DNA of 64,000 bases, taken from Microplitis mediator. Lineage: Eukaryota; Arthropoda; Insecta; Hymenoptera; Braconidae. The position numbers and the translations under genes were made by a program. Positions 26,201-39,168 of the stretch are shown one piece after another. The stretch spans positions 13,253,104 to 13,317,103 of the forward strand of contig NC_079976.1 of the NCBI RefSeq assembly GCF_029852145.1. Direction: 5' to 3'. The notes below the pieces were generated by a model, which saw only the letters and a program-made list of their open reading frames with translations, made no database searches and was not told where the DNA came from. The first letter of the stretch is position 1. The number at the start of each line of letters is the position of its first letter.

Positions 26201-26224
26201 GATTAAGAAAAAAAAAGGAAAAAA
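20249..26224. repeat. Tandem duplication of a nine-monomer block in region C
   Basis: Unit 1 is 20249-23236 and unit 2 is 23237-26224, each 2988 bp (nine monomers of 332). Both run in the order: CGGCTTGTAC type; TACAAGTG with CTTAAAATATGG; TACTCGTATG with TTTATCTG; ACAATCTATTTT type; GGCAGAAAA type; GATTGTCAAAAATTTAAG type; TTATAGTGG type; TTCATAGATGG type; GATTAGCAG type. Private differences are few, for example CATAAAATGAC in the monomer at 23569. The second copy of region C has this block only once (58090-61077), so copy number differs between the two super-repeats. Confidence 0.93.
22905..23236. repeat. Chimeric junction monomer of the nine-monomer duplication
   Basis: It begins as the GATTAGCAG type (GATTAGCAG, CCACCGCC, TTTGTATGAAAA, AATTTATTTT with T at 23023). 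It ends with ATAAAAAACAAC (A at 23200), the tail of the monomer at 19917 that precedes unit 1. The corresponding monomer of unit 2 (25893) keeps ATAAAAGACAAC. At 23024 it does not have the G of 19917, so the switch lies between 23025 and 23199. Confidence 0.83.
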
Positions 26225-26556
26225 TTTATAGATGTCAAAAAATGACACAAAGTACAACTGATTGGCAAAAAATTAAGTGATAGTACTTTGCAAACTATCC
26301 GCCGCCATATACTTGTATGTTATTTGAATGAAAATAACAATTCATTTTAACGCCGGCTCGTACTAGTATGAGTTGTCGGCTGTTCATAAAGTACGCATAC
26401 AAATGCTTACAATTTTATATGTTAACGTACAAAAGACAAAAACTACTAAACATAATGGCACATATTGAAAAAACTTAAGTTATGGTGGTAAACTTAAGAG
26501 CCAAAAATATAATATGAACGACAACTATGTCAGATTAAGAAAAATAAAGAAAAAAA

Positions 26557-29500
26557 TTCATATATGTCAAAAAATGACACAAAGTACAAGTGATTGGCAA
26601 AAAATTAAGTGATAGTACTTTGCAAACTATCCGCCGCCATATACTTGCATGTTATTTGAATGAAAATAACAATTCATTTTAACGCCGGCTCGTACTAGTA
26701 TGAGTTGTCGGCTGTTCATAAAGTACGCATACAAATGCTTACAATTTTATATGTTAACGTACAAAAGACAAAAACTACTAAACATAATGGCACATATTGA
26801 AAAAACTTAAGTTATGGTGGTAAACTTAAGAGCCAAAAATATAATATAAAAAACAACTATGTCAGATTAAGAAAAAAAAAGGAAAAAATTTATATATGTC
26901 AAAAAATGACACAAAGTACAACTGATTGGCAAAAATTTAAGTGATAGTACTTTGCAAAGTATCCGCCACCATATACTTGTATGTTATTTGAATGAAAATA
27001 ACAATTCATTTGAACGCCGGCTTGTACTAGTATGAGTTGTCGGCTGTTCATAAAGTAAGCATACAAATGCTTACAATTTTATATGTTAACGTACAAAAGA
27101 CAAAAACTACTAAACATAATGGCACATATTGAAAAAACTTAAGTTATGGTGGTAAACTTAAGAGCCAAAAATGAAATATAAAAGACAACTATGTCAGATT
27201 AAGAAAAATAGAGGAAAAAATTTATATATGTCAAAAAATGACACAAAGTACAAGTGATTGGCAAAAAATTAAGTGATAGTACTTTGCAAAGTATCCGCCA
27301 CCATATACTTGTATGTTATTTGAATGAAAATAACAATTCATTTTAACGCTGGCTCGTACTAGTATGAGTTGTCGGCTGTTCATAAAGTACGCATACAAAT
27401 GCTTACAATTTTATATGTTAACGTACAAAAGACAAAAACTACTAAACATAATGGCACATATTGAAAAAACTTAAGTTATGGTGGTAAACTTAAGAGCCAA
27501 AAATATAATATAAAAGACAACTATGTCAGATTAAGAAAAATAGAGGAAAAAATTTATATATGTCAAAAAATGACACAAAGTACAATTGATTGGCAAAAAA
27601 TTAAGTGATAGTACTTTGCAAACTATCCGCCGCCATATACTTGCATGTTATTTGAATGAAAATAACAATTCATTTGAACGCCGGCTCGTACTAGTATGAG
27701 TTGTCGGCTGTTCATAAAGTACGCATACAAATGCTTACAATTTTATATGTTAACGTACAAAAGACAAAAACTACTAAACATAATGGCACATATTGAAAAA
27801 ACTTAAGTTATAGTGGTAAACTTAAGAGCCAAAAATATAATATAAAAGACAACTATGTCAGATTAAGAAAAAAAAAAGAAAAAATTTATAGATGTCAAAA
27901 AATGACACAAAGTACAAGTGATTGGCAAAAAATTAAGTGATAGTACTTTGCAAACTATCCGCCGCCATATACTTGTATGTTATTTGAATGAAAATAACAA
28001 TTCATTTTAACGCCGGCTCGTACTAGTATGAGTTGTCGGCTGTTCATAAAGTACGCATACAAATGCTTACAATTTTATATGATAACGTACAAAAGACAAA
28101 AACTACTAAACATAATGGCACATATTGAAAAAACTTAAGTTATGGTGGTAAACTTAAGAGCCAAAAATATAATATAAAAGAAAACTATGTCAGATTAAGA
28201 AAAAAAAAGGAAAAAATTTAGATATGACTAAAAATGACACAAAGTACAACTGATTGGCAGAAAATTAAGTGATAGTACTTTGCAAACTATCCACCGCCAT
28301 ATACTTGTATGTTATTTGAATGAAAATAACAATTCATTTTAACGCCGGCTCGTACTAGTATGAGTTGTCGGCTGTTCATAAAGTACGCATACAAATGCTT
28401 ACAATTTTATATGTTAACGTACAAAAGACAAAAACTACTAAACATAATGGCACATATTGAAAAAACTTAAGTTATGGTGGTAAACTTAAGAGCCAAAAAT
28501 ATAATATGAACGACAACTATGTCAGATTAAAAAAAATAAAGAAAAAAATTTATATATGTCAAAAAATGACACAAAGTACAACTGATTGGCAAAAATTCAA
28601 GTGATAGTACTTTGCAAAGTATCCGCCACCATATACTTGTATGTTATTTGAATGAACATAACAATTCATTTGAACGCCGGCTCGTACTAGTATGAGTTGT
28701 CGGCTGTTCATAAAGTAAGCATACAAATGCTTACAATTTTATATGTTAACGTACAAAAGACAAAAACTACTAAACATAATGGCACATATTGAAAAAACTT
28801 AAGTTATGGTGGTAAACTTAAGAGCCAAAAATATAATATAAAAGACAACTATGTCAGATTAAGAAAAATAGAGGAAAAAATTTATATATGTCAAAAAATG
28901 ACACAAAGTACAAGTGATTGGCAAAAAATTAAGTGATAAGACTTTGCAAACTATCCGCCGCCATATACTTGTATGTTATTTGAATGAAAATAACAATTCA
29001 TTTTAACGCCGGCTCGTACTAGTATGAGTTGTCGGCTGTTCATAAAGTACGCATACAAATGCTTACAATTTTATATGATAACGTACAAAAGACAAAAACT
29101 ACTAAACATAATGGCACATATTGAAAAAACTTAAGTTATGGTGGTAAACTTAAGAGCCAAAACATAATATAAAAGACAACTATGTCAGATTAAGAAAAAA
29201 AAAAGAAAAAATTTATAGATGTCAAAAAATGACACAAAGTACAAGTGATTGGCAAAAAATTAAGTGATAGTACTTTGCAAACTATCCGCCGCCATATACT
29301 TGTATGTTATTTGAATGAAAATAACAATTCATTTTAACGCCGGCTCGTACTAGTATGAGTGTTCGGCTGTTCATAAAGTACGCATACAAATGCTTACAAT
29401 TTTATATGATAACGTACAAAAGACAAAAACTACTAAACATAATGGCACATATTGAAAAAACTTAAGTTATGGTGGTAAACTTAAGAGCCAAAAATGTAAT

Positions 29501-32198
29501 ATAAAAGACAACTATGTCAGATTAAGAAAAAAAAAGGAAAAAATTTAGATATGACAAAAAATGACACAAAGTACAACTGATTGGCAGAAAATTAAGTGAT
29601 AGTACTTTGCAAACTATCCACCGCCATATACTTGTATGTTATTTGAATGAAAATAACAATTCATTTTAACGCCGGCTCGTACTAGTATGAGTTGTCGGCT
29701 GTTCATAGAGTACGCATACAAATGCTTACAATTTTATATGTTAACGTACAAAAGACAAAAACTACTAAACATAATGGCACATATTGAAAAAACTTAAGTT
29801 ATGGTGGTAAACTTAAGAGCCACAAATATAATATAAAAGACAACTATGTCAGATTAAGAAAAAAAAAGGAAAAAATTTAGAGATGTCAAAAAATGACACA
29901 AAGTACAACTGATTGGCAAAAAATTAAGTGATAGTACTTTGCAAACTATCCGCCGCCATATACTCGTATGTTATTTGAATAAAAATAACAATTCATTTTA
30001 ACGCCGGCTCGTACTAGTATGAGTTGTCGGCTGTTCATAAAGTACGCATACAAATGCTTACAATTTTATATGTTAACGTACAAAAGACAAAAACTACTAA
30101 ACATAATGGCACATATTGAAAAAACTTAAGTTATGGTGGTAAACTTAAGAGCCAAAAATATAATATGAACGACAACTATGTCAGATTAAGAAAAATAAAG
30201 AAAACAATTTATATATGTCAAAAAATGACACAAAGTACAAGTGATTGGCAAAAAATTAAGTGATAGTACTTTGCAAACTATCCGCCGCCATATACTTGCA
30301 TGTTATTTGAATGAAAATAACAATTCATTTTAACGCCGGCTCGTACTAGTATGAGTTGTCGGCTGTTCATAAAGTACGCATACAAATGCTTACAATTTTA
30401 TATGTTAACGTACAAAAGACAAAAACTACTAAACATAATGGCACATATTGAAAAAACTTAAGTTATGGTGGTAAACTTAAGAGCCAAAACATAATATAAA
30501 AGACAACTATGTCAGATTAAGAAAAAAAAAGAAAACAATTTATATATGTCAAAAAATGACACAAAGTACAACTGATTGGCGAAAAATTAAGTGATAGTAC
30601 TTTGCAAAGTATCCGCCGCCATATACTTGTATGTTATTTGAATGAAAATAACAATTCAATTTAACGCCGGCTCGTACTAGTATGAGTTGGCGGCTGTTCA
30701 TAAAGTAAGCATACAAATGCTTACAATTTTATATGTTAACGTACAAAAGACAAAAACTACTGAACATAATGGCACATATTGAAAAAACTTAAGTTATGGT
30801 GGTAAACTTAAGAGCCAAAAATATAATATAAAAGACAACTATGTCAGATTAAGAAAAAAAAAGAAAAAAATTTATAGATGTCAAAAAATGACACAAAGTA
30901 CAACTGATTGGCAAAAAATTAAGTGATAGTACTTTGCAAACTATCCGCCGCCATATACTTGTATGTTATTTGAATGAAAATAACAATTCATTTTAACGCC
31001 GGCTCGTACTAGTATGAGTTGGCGGCTGTTCATAAAGTAAGCATACAAATGCTTACAATTTTATTTGTTAACGTACAAAAGACAAAAACTACTAAACATA
31101 ATAGCACATATTGAAAAAACTTAAGTTATGGTGGTAAACTTAAGAGCCAAAAATAAAATATAAAAGACAACTATGTCAGATTAAGAAAAAAAAAGAAAAA
31201 AATTTACATATGTCAAAAAGTGACACAAAGTAGAACTGATTGGCAAAAAATTAAGTGATAGTACTTTGCAAACTATCCGCCGCCATATACTTGTATGTTA
31301 TTTGAATGAAAATAACAATTCATTTTAACGCCGGCTCGTACTAGTATGAGTTGTCGGCTGTTCATAAAGTAAGCATACAAATGCTTACAATTTTATATGT
31401 TAACGTACAAAAGACAAAAACTACTAAACATAATGGCACATATTGAAAAAACTTAAGTTATGGTGGTAAACTTAAGAACCAAAAATATAATATAAAAGAC
31501 AACTATGTCAGATTAAGAAAAAAAAAGGAAAAAATTTATATATGTTAAAAAATGACACCAAGTACAACTGATTGGCAAAAAATTAAGTGATAGTACTTTG
31601 CAAAGTATCCGCAACCATATACTTGTATGTTATTTGAATGAAAATAACAATTCATTTTAACGCCGGCTCGTACTAGTATGAGTTGTCGGCTGTTCATAAA
31701 GTAAGCATACAAATGCTTACAATTTTATATGTTAACGTACAAAAGACAAAAACTACTAAACATAAAGGCACATATTGAAAAAACTTAAGTTATGGTGGTA
31801 AACTTAAGAGCCAAAAATATAATGTAGAAGACTACCATGTCAGATTAAGAAAAAAAAAAGAAAAAATTTATAGATGTCTAAAAATGACACAAAGTACAAC
31901 TGATTGGCAAAAAATTAAGTGATATTACTTTGCGAACTATCCGCCGCCATTTACTTGTATGTTATTTGAATGAAAATAACAATTCATTTTAACGCCGGCT
32001 CGTACTAGTATGAGTTGTCGGCTGTTCATAAAGTACGCATACAAATGCTTACAATTTTATATGTTAACGTACAAAAGACAAAAACTACTAAACATAATGG
32101 CACATATTGAAAAAACTTAAGTTATGGTGGTAAACTTAAGAGCCAAAAATATAATATGAACGACAACTATGTCAGATTAAGAAAAATAAAGAAAAAAA
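26557..32198. repeat. HOR-B copy 1: 17 monomers, 5642 bp
   Basis: Monomers start at 26557, 26889, 27221, 27553, 27885, 28217, 28549, 28881, 29212, 29544, 29876, 30208, 30539, 30871, 31203, 31535 and 31867. Ordered markers include TTCATATATG; CGGCTTGTAC; AACGCTGGC; TACAATTG with TTATAGTGG; AAAGAAAACTATG; AGATATGACTAAAAATG; TGAACATAAC; GTGATAAGAC; GAGTGTTCGG; CATAGAGTAC; AGAGATG with TACTCG; CCAAAACATAAT; CAATTCAATTT with GTTGGCGG; TTTATTTGTTAAC; AAAAAGTGAC with TAGAAC; ATGTTAAAAAATGACACCAAG; and a chimeric last monomer. The order restarts at 32199 and at 61410. The first monomers resemble region C, the last ones resemble HOR-A and region D, so HOR-B bridges the two families of variants. Confidence 0.93.
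31867..32198. repeat. Chimeric junction monomer between HOR-B copies
   Basis: The 5' part equals the monomer at 37841 that follows HOR-B copy 2: GTCTAAAAATG, TGATATTAC, GCGAAC and the rare CCATTTAC (T at 31951). From 32001 it has CTCGTACTAG rather than CTTGTACTTG. It ends with AATATGAACGAC and AAATAAAG, the tail of the monomer at 26225 that precedes copy 1. The switch lies between 31952 and 32000, the best-resolved in the window. It explains the HOR-B duplication as one in-register unequal exchange between monomers about 11 kb apart. Confidence 0.9.
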
Positions 32199-35100
32199 TT
32201 CATATATGTCAAAAAATGACACAAAGTACAAGTGATTGGCAAAAAATTAAGTGATAGTACTTTGCAAACTATCCGCCGCCATATACTTGCATGTTATTTG
32301 AATGAAAATAACAATTCATTTTAACGCCGGCTCGTACTAGTATGAGTTGTCGGCTGTTCATAAAGTACGCATACAAATGCTTACAATTTTATATGTTAAC
32401 GTACAAAAGACAAAAACTACTAAACATAATGGCACATATTGAAAAAACTTAAGTTATGGTGGTAAACTTAAGAGCCAAAAATATAATATAAAAAACAACT
32501 ATGTCAGATTAAGAAAAAAAAAGGAAAAAATTTATATATGTCAAAAAATGACACAAAGTACAACTGATTGGCAAAAATTTAAGTGATAGTACTTTGCAAA
32601 GTATCCGCCACCATATACTTGTATGTTATTTGAATGAAAATAACAATTCATTTGAACGCCGGCTTGTACTAGTATGAGTTGTCGGCTGTTCATAAAGTAA
32701 GCATACAAATGCTTACAATTTTATATGTTAACGTACAAAAGACAAAAACTACTAAACATAATGGCACATATTGAAAAAACTTAAGTTATGGTGGTAAACT
32801 TAAGAGCCAAAAATGAAATATAAAAGACAACTATGTCAGATTAAGAAAAATAGAGGAAAAAATTTATATATGTCAAAAAATGACACAAAGTACAAGTGAT
32901 TGGCAAAAAATTAAGTGATAGTACTTTGCAAAGTATCCGCCACCATATACTTGTATGTTATTTGAATGAAAATAACAATTCATTTTAACGCTGGCTCGTA
33001 CTAGTATGAGTTGTCGGCTGTTCATAAAGTACGCATACAAATGCTTACAATTTTATATGTTAACGTACAAAAGACAAAAACTACTAAACATAATGGCACA
33101 TATTGAAAAAACTTAAGTTATGGTGGTAAACTTAAGAGCCAAAAATATAATATAAAAGACAACTATGTCAGATTAAGAAAAATAGAGGAAAAAATTTATA
33201 TATGTCAAAAAATGACACAAAGTACAATTGATTGGCAAAAAATTAAGTGATAGTACTTTGCAAACTATCCGCCGCCATATACTTGCATGTTATTTGAATG
33301 AAAATAACAATTCATTTGAACGCCGGCTCGTACTAGTATGAGTTGTCGGCTGTTCATAAAGTACGCATACAAATGCTTACAATTTTATATGTTAACGTAC
33401 AAAAGACAAAAACTACTAAACATAATGGCACATATTGAAAAAACTTAAGTTATAGTGGTAAACTTAAGAGCCAAAAATATAATATAAAAGACAACTATGT
33501 CAGATTAAGAAAAAAAAAAGAAAAAATTTATAGATGTCAAAAAATGACACAAAGTACAAGTGATTGGCAAAAAATTAAGTGATAGTACTTTGCAAACTAT
33601 CCGCCGCCATATACTTGTATGTTATTTGAATGAAAATAACAATTCATTTTAACGCCGGCTCGTACTAGTATGAGTTGTCGGCTGTTCATAAAGTACGCAT
33701 ACAAATGCTTACAATTTTATATGATAACGTACAAAAGACAAAAACTACTAAACATAATGGCACATATTGAAAAAACTTAAGTTATGGTGGTAAACTTAAG
33801 AGCCAAAAATATAATATAAAAGAAAACTATGTCAGATTAAGAAAAAAAAAGGAAAAAATTTAGATATGACTAAAAATGACACAAAGTACAACTGATTGGC
33901 AGAAAATTAAGTGATAGTACTTTGCAAACTATCCACCGCCATATACTTGTATGTTATTTGAATGAAAATAACAATTCATTTTAACGCTGGCTCGTACTAG
34001 TATGAGTTGTCGGCTGTTCATAAAGTACGCATACAAATGCTTACAATTTTATATGTTAACGTACAAAAGACAAAAACTACTAAACATAATGGCACATATT
34101 GAAAAAACTTAAGTTATGGTGGTAAACTTAAGAGCCAAAAATATAATATGAACGACAACTATGTCAGATTAAAAAAAATAAAGAAAAAAATTTATATATG
34201 TCAAAAAATGACACAAAGTACAACTGATTGGCAAAAATTCAAGTGATAGTACTTTGCAAAGTATCCGCCACCATATACTTGTATGTTATTTGAATGAACA
34301 TAACAATTCATTTGAACGCCGGCTCGTACTAGTATGAGTTGTCGGCTGTTCATAAAGTAAGCATACAAATGCTTACAATTTTATATGTTAACGTACAAAA
34401 GACAAAAACTACTAAACATAATGGCACATATTGAAAAAACTTAAGTTATGGTGGTAAACTTAAGAGCCAAAAATATAATATAAAAGACAACTATGTCAGA
34501 TTAAGAAAAATAGAGGAAAAAATTTATATATGTCAAAAAATGACACAAAGTACAAGTGATTGGCAAAAAATTAAGTGATAAGACTTTGCAAACTATCCGC
34601 CGCCATATACTTGTATGTTATTTGAATGAAAATAACAATTCATTTTAACGCCGGCTCGTACTAGTATGAGTTGTCGGCTGTTCATAAAGTACGCATACAA
34701 ATGCTTACAATTTTATATGATAACGTACAAAAGACAAAAACTACTAAACATAATGGCACATATTGAAAAAACTTAAGTTATGGTGGTAAACTTAAGAGCC
34801 AAAACATAATATAAAAGACAACTATGTCAGATTAAGAAAAAAAAAAGAAAAAATTTATAGATGTCAAAAAATGACACAAAGTACAAGTGATTGGCAAAAA
34901 ATTAAGTGTTAGTACTTTGCAAACTATCCGCCGCCATATACTTGTATGTTATTTGAATGAAAATAACAATTCATTTTAACGCCGGCTCGTACTAGTATGA
35001 GTGTTCGGCTGTTCATAAAGTACGCATACAAATGCTTACAATTTTATATGATAACGTACAAAAGACAAAAACTACTAAACATAATGGCACATATTGAAAA

Positions 35101-37840
35101 AACTTAAGTTATGGTGGTAAACTTAAGAGCCAAAAATGTAATATAAAAGACAACTATGTCAGATTAAGAAAAAAAAAGGAAAAAATTTAGATATGACAAA
35201 AAATGACACAAAGTACAACTGATTGGCAGAAAATTAAGTGATAGTACTTTGCAAACTATCCACCGCCATATACTTGTATGTTATTTGAATGAAAATAACA
35301 ATTCATTTTAACGCCGGCTCGTACTAGTATGAGTTGTCGGCTGTTCATAGAGTACGCATACAAATGCTTACAATTTTATATGTTAACGTACAAAAGACAA
35401 AAACTACTAAACATAATGGCACATATTGAAAAAACTTAAGTTATGGTGGTAAACTTAAGAGCCACAAATATAATATAAAAGACAACTATGTCAGATTAAG
35501 AAAAAAAAAGGAAAAAATTTAGAGATGTCAAAAAATGACACAAAGTACAACTGATTGGCAAAAAATTAAGTGATAGTACTTTGCAAACTATCCGCCGCCA
35601 TATACTCGTATGTTATTTGAATAAAAATAACAATTCATTTTAACGCCGGCTCGTACTAGTATGAGTTGTCGGCTGTTCATAAAGTACGCATACAAATGCT
35701 TACAATTTTATATGTTAACGTACAAAAGACAAAAACTACTAAACATAATGGCACATATTGAAAAAACTTAAGTTATGGTGGTAAACTTAAGAGCCAAAAA
35801 TATAATATGAACGACAACTATGTCAGATTAAGAAAAATAAAGAAAACAATTTATATATGTCAAAAAATGACACAAAGTACAAGTGATTGGCAAAAAATTA
35901 AGTGATAGTACTTTGCAAACTATCCGCCGCAATATACTTGCATGTTATTTGAATGAAAATAACAATTCATTTTAACGCCGGCTCGTACTAGTATGAGTTG
36001 TCGGCTGTTCATAAAGTACGCATACAAATGCTTACAATTTTATATGTTAACGTACAAAAGACAAAAACTACTAAACATAATGGCACATATTGAAAAAACT
36101 TAAGTTATGGTGGTAAACTTAAGAGCCAAAAATATAATATAAAAGACAACTATGTCAGATTAAGAAAAAAAAAGGAAAAAATTTAGATATGTCAAAAAAT
36201 GACACAAAGTACAACTGATTGGCAAAAAATTAAGTGATAAGACTTTGCAAACTATCCGCCGCCATATACTTGTATGTTATTTGAATGAAAATAACAATTC
36301 ATTTTAACGCCGGCTCGTACTAGTATGAGTTGTCGGCTGTTCATAAAGTACGCATACAAATGCTTACAATTTTATATGATAACGTACAAAAGACAAAAAC
36401 TACTAAACATAATGGCACATATTGAAAAAACTTAAGTTATGGTGGTAAACTTAAGAGCCAAAACATAATATAAAAGACAACTATGTCAGATTAAGAAAAA
36501 AAAAGAAAACAATTTATATATGTCAAAAAATGACACAAAGTACAACTGATTGGCGAAAAATTAAGTGATAGTACTTTGCAAAGTATCCGCCGCCATATAC
36601 TTGTATGTTATTTGAATGAAAATAACAATTCAATTTAACGCCGGCTCGTACTAGTATGAGTTGGCGGCTGTTCATAAAGTAAGCATACAAATGCTTACAA
36701 TTTTATATGTTAACGTACAAAAGACAAAAACTACTGAACATAATGGCACATATTGAAAAAACTTAAGTTATGGTGGTAAACTTAAGAGCCAAAAATATAA
36801 TATAAAAGACAACTATGTCAGATTAAGAAAAAAAAAGGAAAAAATTTATAGATGTCAAAAAATGACACAAAGTACAACTGATTGGCAAAAAATTAAGTGA
36901 TAGTACTTTGCAAACTATCCGCCGCCATATACTTGTATGTTATTTGAATGAAAATAACAATTCATTTTAACGCCGGCTCGTACTAGTATGAGTTGGCGGC
37001 TGTTCATAAAGTAAGCATACAAATGCTTACAATTTTATTTGTTAACGTACAAAAGACAAAAACTACTAAACATAATAGCACATATTGAAAAAACTTAAGT
37101 TATGGTGGTAAACTTAAGAGCCAAAAATAAAATATAAAAGACAACTATGTCAGATTAAGAAAAAAAAAGAAAAAAATTTACATATGTCAAAAAGTGACAC
37201 AAAGTAGAACTGATTGGCAAAAAATTAAGTGATAGTACTTTGCAAACTATCCGCCGCCATATACTTGTATGTTATTTGAATGAAAATAACAATTCATTTT
37301 AACGCCGGCTCGTACTAGTATGAGTTGTCGGCTGTTCATAAAGTAAGCATACAAATGCTTACAATTTTATATGTTAACGTACAAAAGACAAAAACTACTA
37401 AACATAATGGCACATATTGAAAAAACTTAAGTTATGGTGGTAAACTTAAGAACCAAAAATATAATATAGAAGACAACTATGTCAGATTAAGAAAAAAAAA
37501 GGAAAAAATTTATATATGTTAAAAAATGACACCAAGTACAACTGATTGGCAAAAAATTAAGTGATAGTACTTTGCAAAGTATCCGCAACCATATACTTGT
37601 ATGTTATTTGAATGAAAATAACAATTCATTTTAACGCCGGCTCGTACTAGTATGAGTTGTCGGCTGTTCATAAAGTAAGCATACAAATGCTTACAATTTT
37701 ATATGTTAACGTACAAAAGACAAAAACTACTAAACATAAAGGCACATATTGAAAAAACTTAAGTTATGGTGGTAAACTTAAGAGCCAAAAATATAATGTA
37801 GAAGACTACCATGTCAGATTAAGAAAAAAAAAAGAAAAAA
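32199..37840. repeat. HOR-B copy 2: 17 monomers, 5642 bp
   Basis: Monomers start at 32199, 32531, 32863, 33195, 33527, 33859, 34191, 34523, 34854, 35186, 35518, 35850, 36182, 36513, 36845, 37177 and 37509. It follows copy 1 marker by marker as far as 35849. The single copy-1 monomer at 30208 is replaced by two (35850 and 36182); the order then resumes to 37840. The lengths match because copy 1 ends with the chimeric junction monomer, which has no counterpart inside this block. Private changes seen by eye are AACGCTGGC at 33987, AGTGTTAG near 34909, CCGCAATATAC near 35931 and ATATAGAAG near 37469. Confidence 0.92.
36182..36512. repeat. Extra mosaic monomer in HOR-B copy 2
   Basis: A 331-bp monomer with no direct partner in HOR-B copy 1. 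It starts with AGATATGTC and TACAACTG. Its middle has GTGATAAGAC and GATAACG like the monomer at 34523, and its end has CCAAAACATAAT with AGAAAACAATTT like 30208. Three sources can be recognised, so it probably arose by more than one exchange or by conversion. I cannot order the events. Confidence 0.7.
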
Positions 37841-39168
37841 TTTATAGATGTCTAAAAATGACACAAAGTACAACTGATTGGCAAAAAATTAAGTGATATT
37901 ACTTTGCGAACTATCCGCCGCCATTTACTTGTATGTTATTTGAATGAAAATAACAATTCATTTTAACGCCGGCTTGTACTTGTATGAGTTGTCGGCTGTT
38001 CATAAAGTACGCATACAAATGCTTACAATTTTATATGTTAACGTACAAAAGACAAAAACTTCTAAACATAATGGCACATATTGAAAAAACTTAAGTTATG
38101 GTGGTAAACTTAAGAGCCAAAAATATAATATTAAAGACAACTATGTCAGATTAAGAAAAAAAAAGGAAAAAATTTATAGATGTCAAAAAATGACACAAAG
38201 TACAACTGATTGGCAAAAAATTAAGTGATATTACTTTGCGAACTATCCGCCGCCATATACTTGTATGTTATTTGAATGAAAATAACAATTCATTTTAACG
38301 CCGGCTCGTACTAGTATGAGTTGTCGGCTGTTCATAAAGTACGCATACAAATGCTTACAATTTTATATGTTAACGTACAAAAGACAAAAACTACTAAACA
38401 TAATGGCACATATTGAAAAAACTTAAGTTATGGTGGTAAACTTAAGAACCAAAAATATAATATTAAAGACAACTATGTCAGATTAAGAAAAAAAAAGGAA
38501 AAAATTTATATATGTCAAAAAATGACACAAAGTACAACTGATTGGCAAAAAATTAAGTGATAGTACTTTGCAAAGTATCCGCAACCATATACTTGTATGT
38601 TATTTGAATGAAAATAACAATTCATTTCAACGCCGGCTCGTACTAGTATGAGTTGTCGGCTGTTCATAAAGTACGCATACAAATGCTTACAATTTTATAT
38701 GTTAACGTACAAAAGACAAAAACTACTAAACATAATGGCACATATTGAAAAAACTTAAGTTATGGTGGTAAACTTAATAGCCAAAAATATAATATAAAAG
38801 ACAACTATGTCAGATTAAGAAAAATAGAGGAAAAAATTTATATATGTCAAAAAATGACACAAAGTACAAGTGATTGGCAAAAAATTAAGTGATAGTACTT
38901 TGCAAACTATCCGCCGCCATATACTTGCATGTTAATTGAATGAAAATAACAATTCATTTTAACGCCGGCTCGTACTAGTATGAGTTGTCGGCTGTTCATA
39001 AAGTACGCATACAAATGCTTACAATTTTATATGTTAACGTACAAAAGACAAAAACTACTAAACATAATGGCACATATTGAAAAAACTTAAGTTATGGTGA
39101 TAAACTTAAGAGCCAAAAATATAATATAAAAGACAACTATGTCAGATTAAGAAAAAAAAAGGAAAAAA

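Larger units (their letters stand above)
13943..26556. repeat. Region C: irregular higher-order array, 38 monomers
   Basis: Monomers start at 13943, 14275, 14607, 14938, 15270, 15602, 15934, 16266, 16598, 16929, 17261, 17593, 17925, 18257, 18589, 18921, 19253, 19585, 19917, 20249, 20581, 20913, 21245, 21577, 21909, 22241, 22573, 22905, 23237, 23569, 23901, 24233, 24565, 24897, 25229, 25561, 25893 and 26225. Recurrent markers absent from HOR-A are TACAAGTG, ACTTGCATG, TACTCGTATG, AATATGAACGAC, AAAAATAGAGG, TTCATAGATGG and GATTAGCAG. A module starting with the type CGGCTTGTAC + ACAAATGAC + AAATGAAAT recurs at 14275, 20249 and 23237, with different numbers of monomers between. The region thus has no single period and contains two internal tandem duplications. 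Confidence 0.9.
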
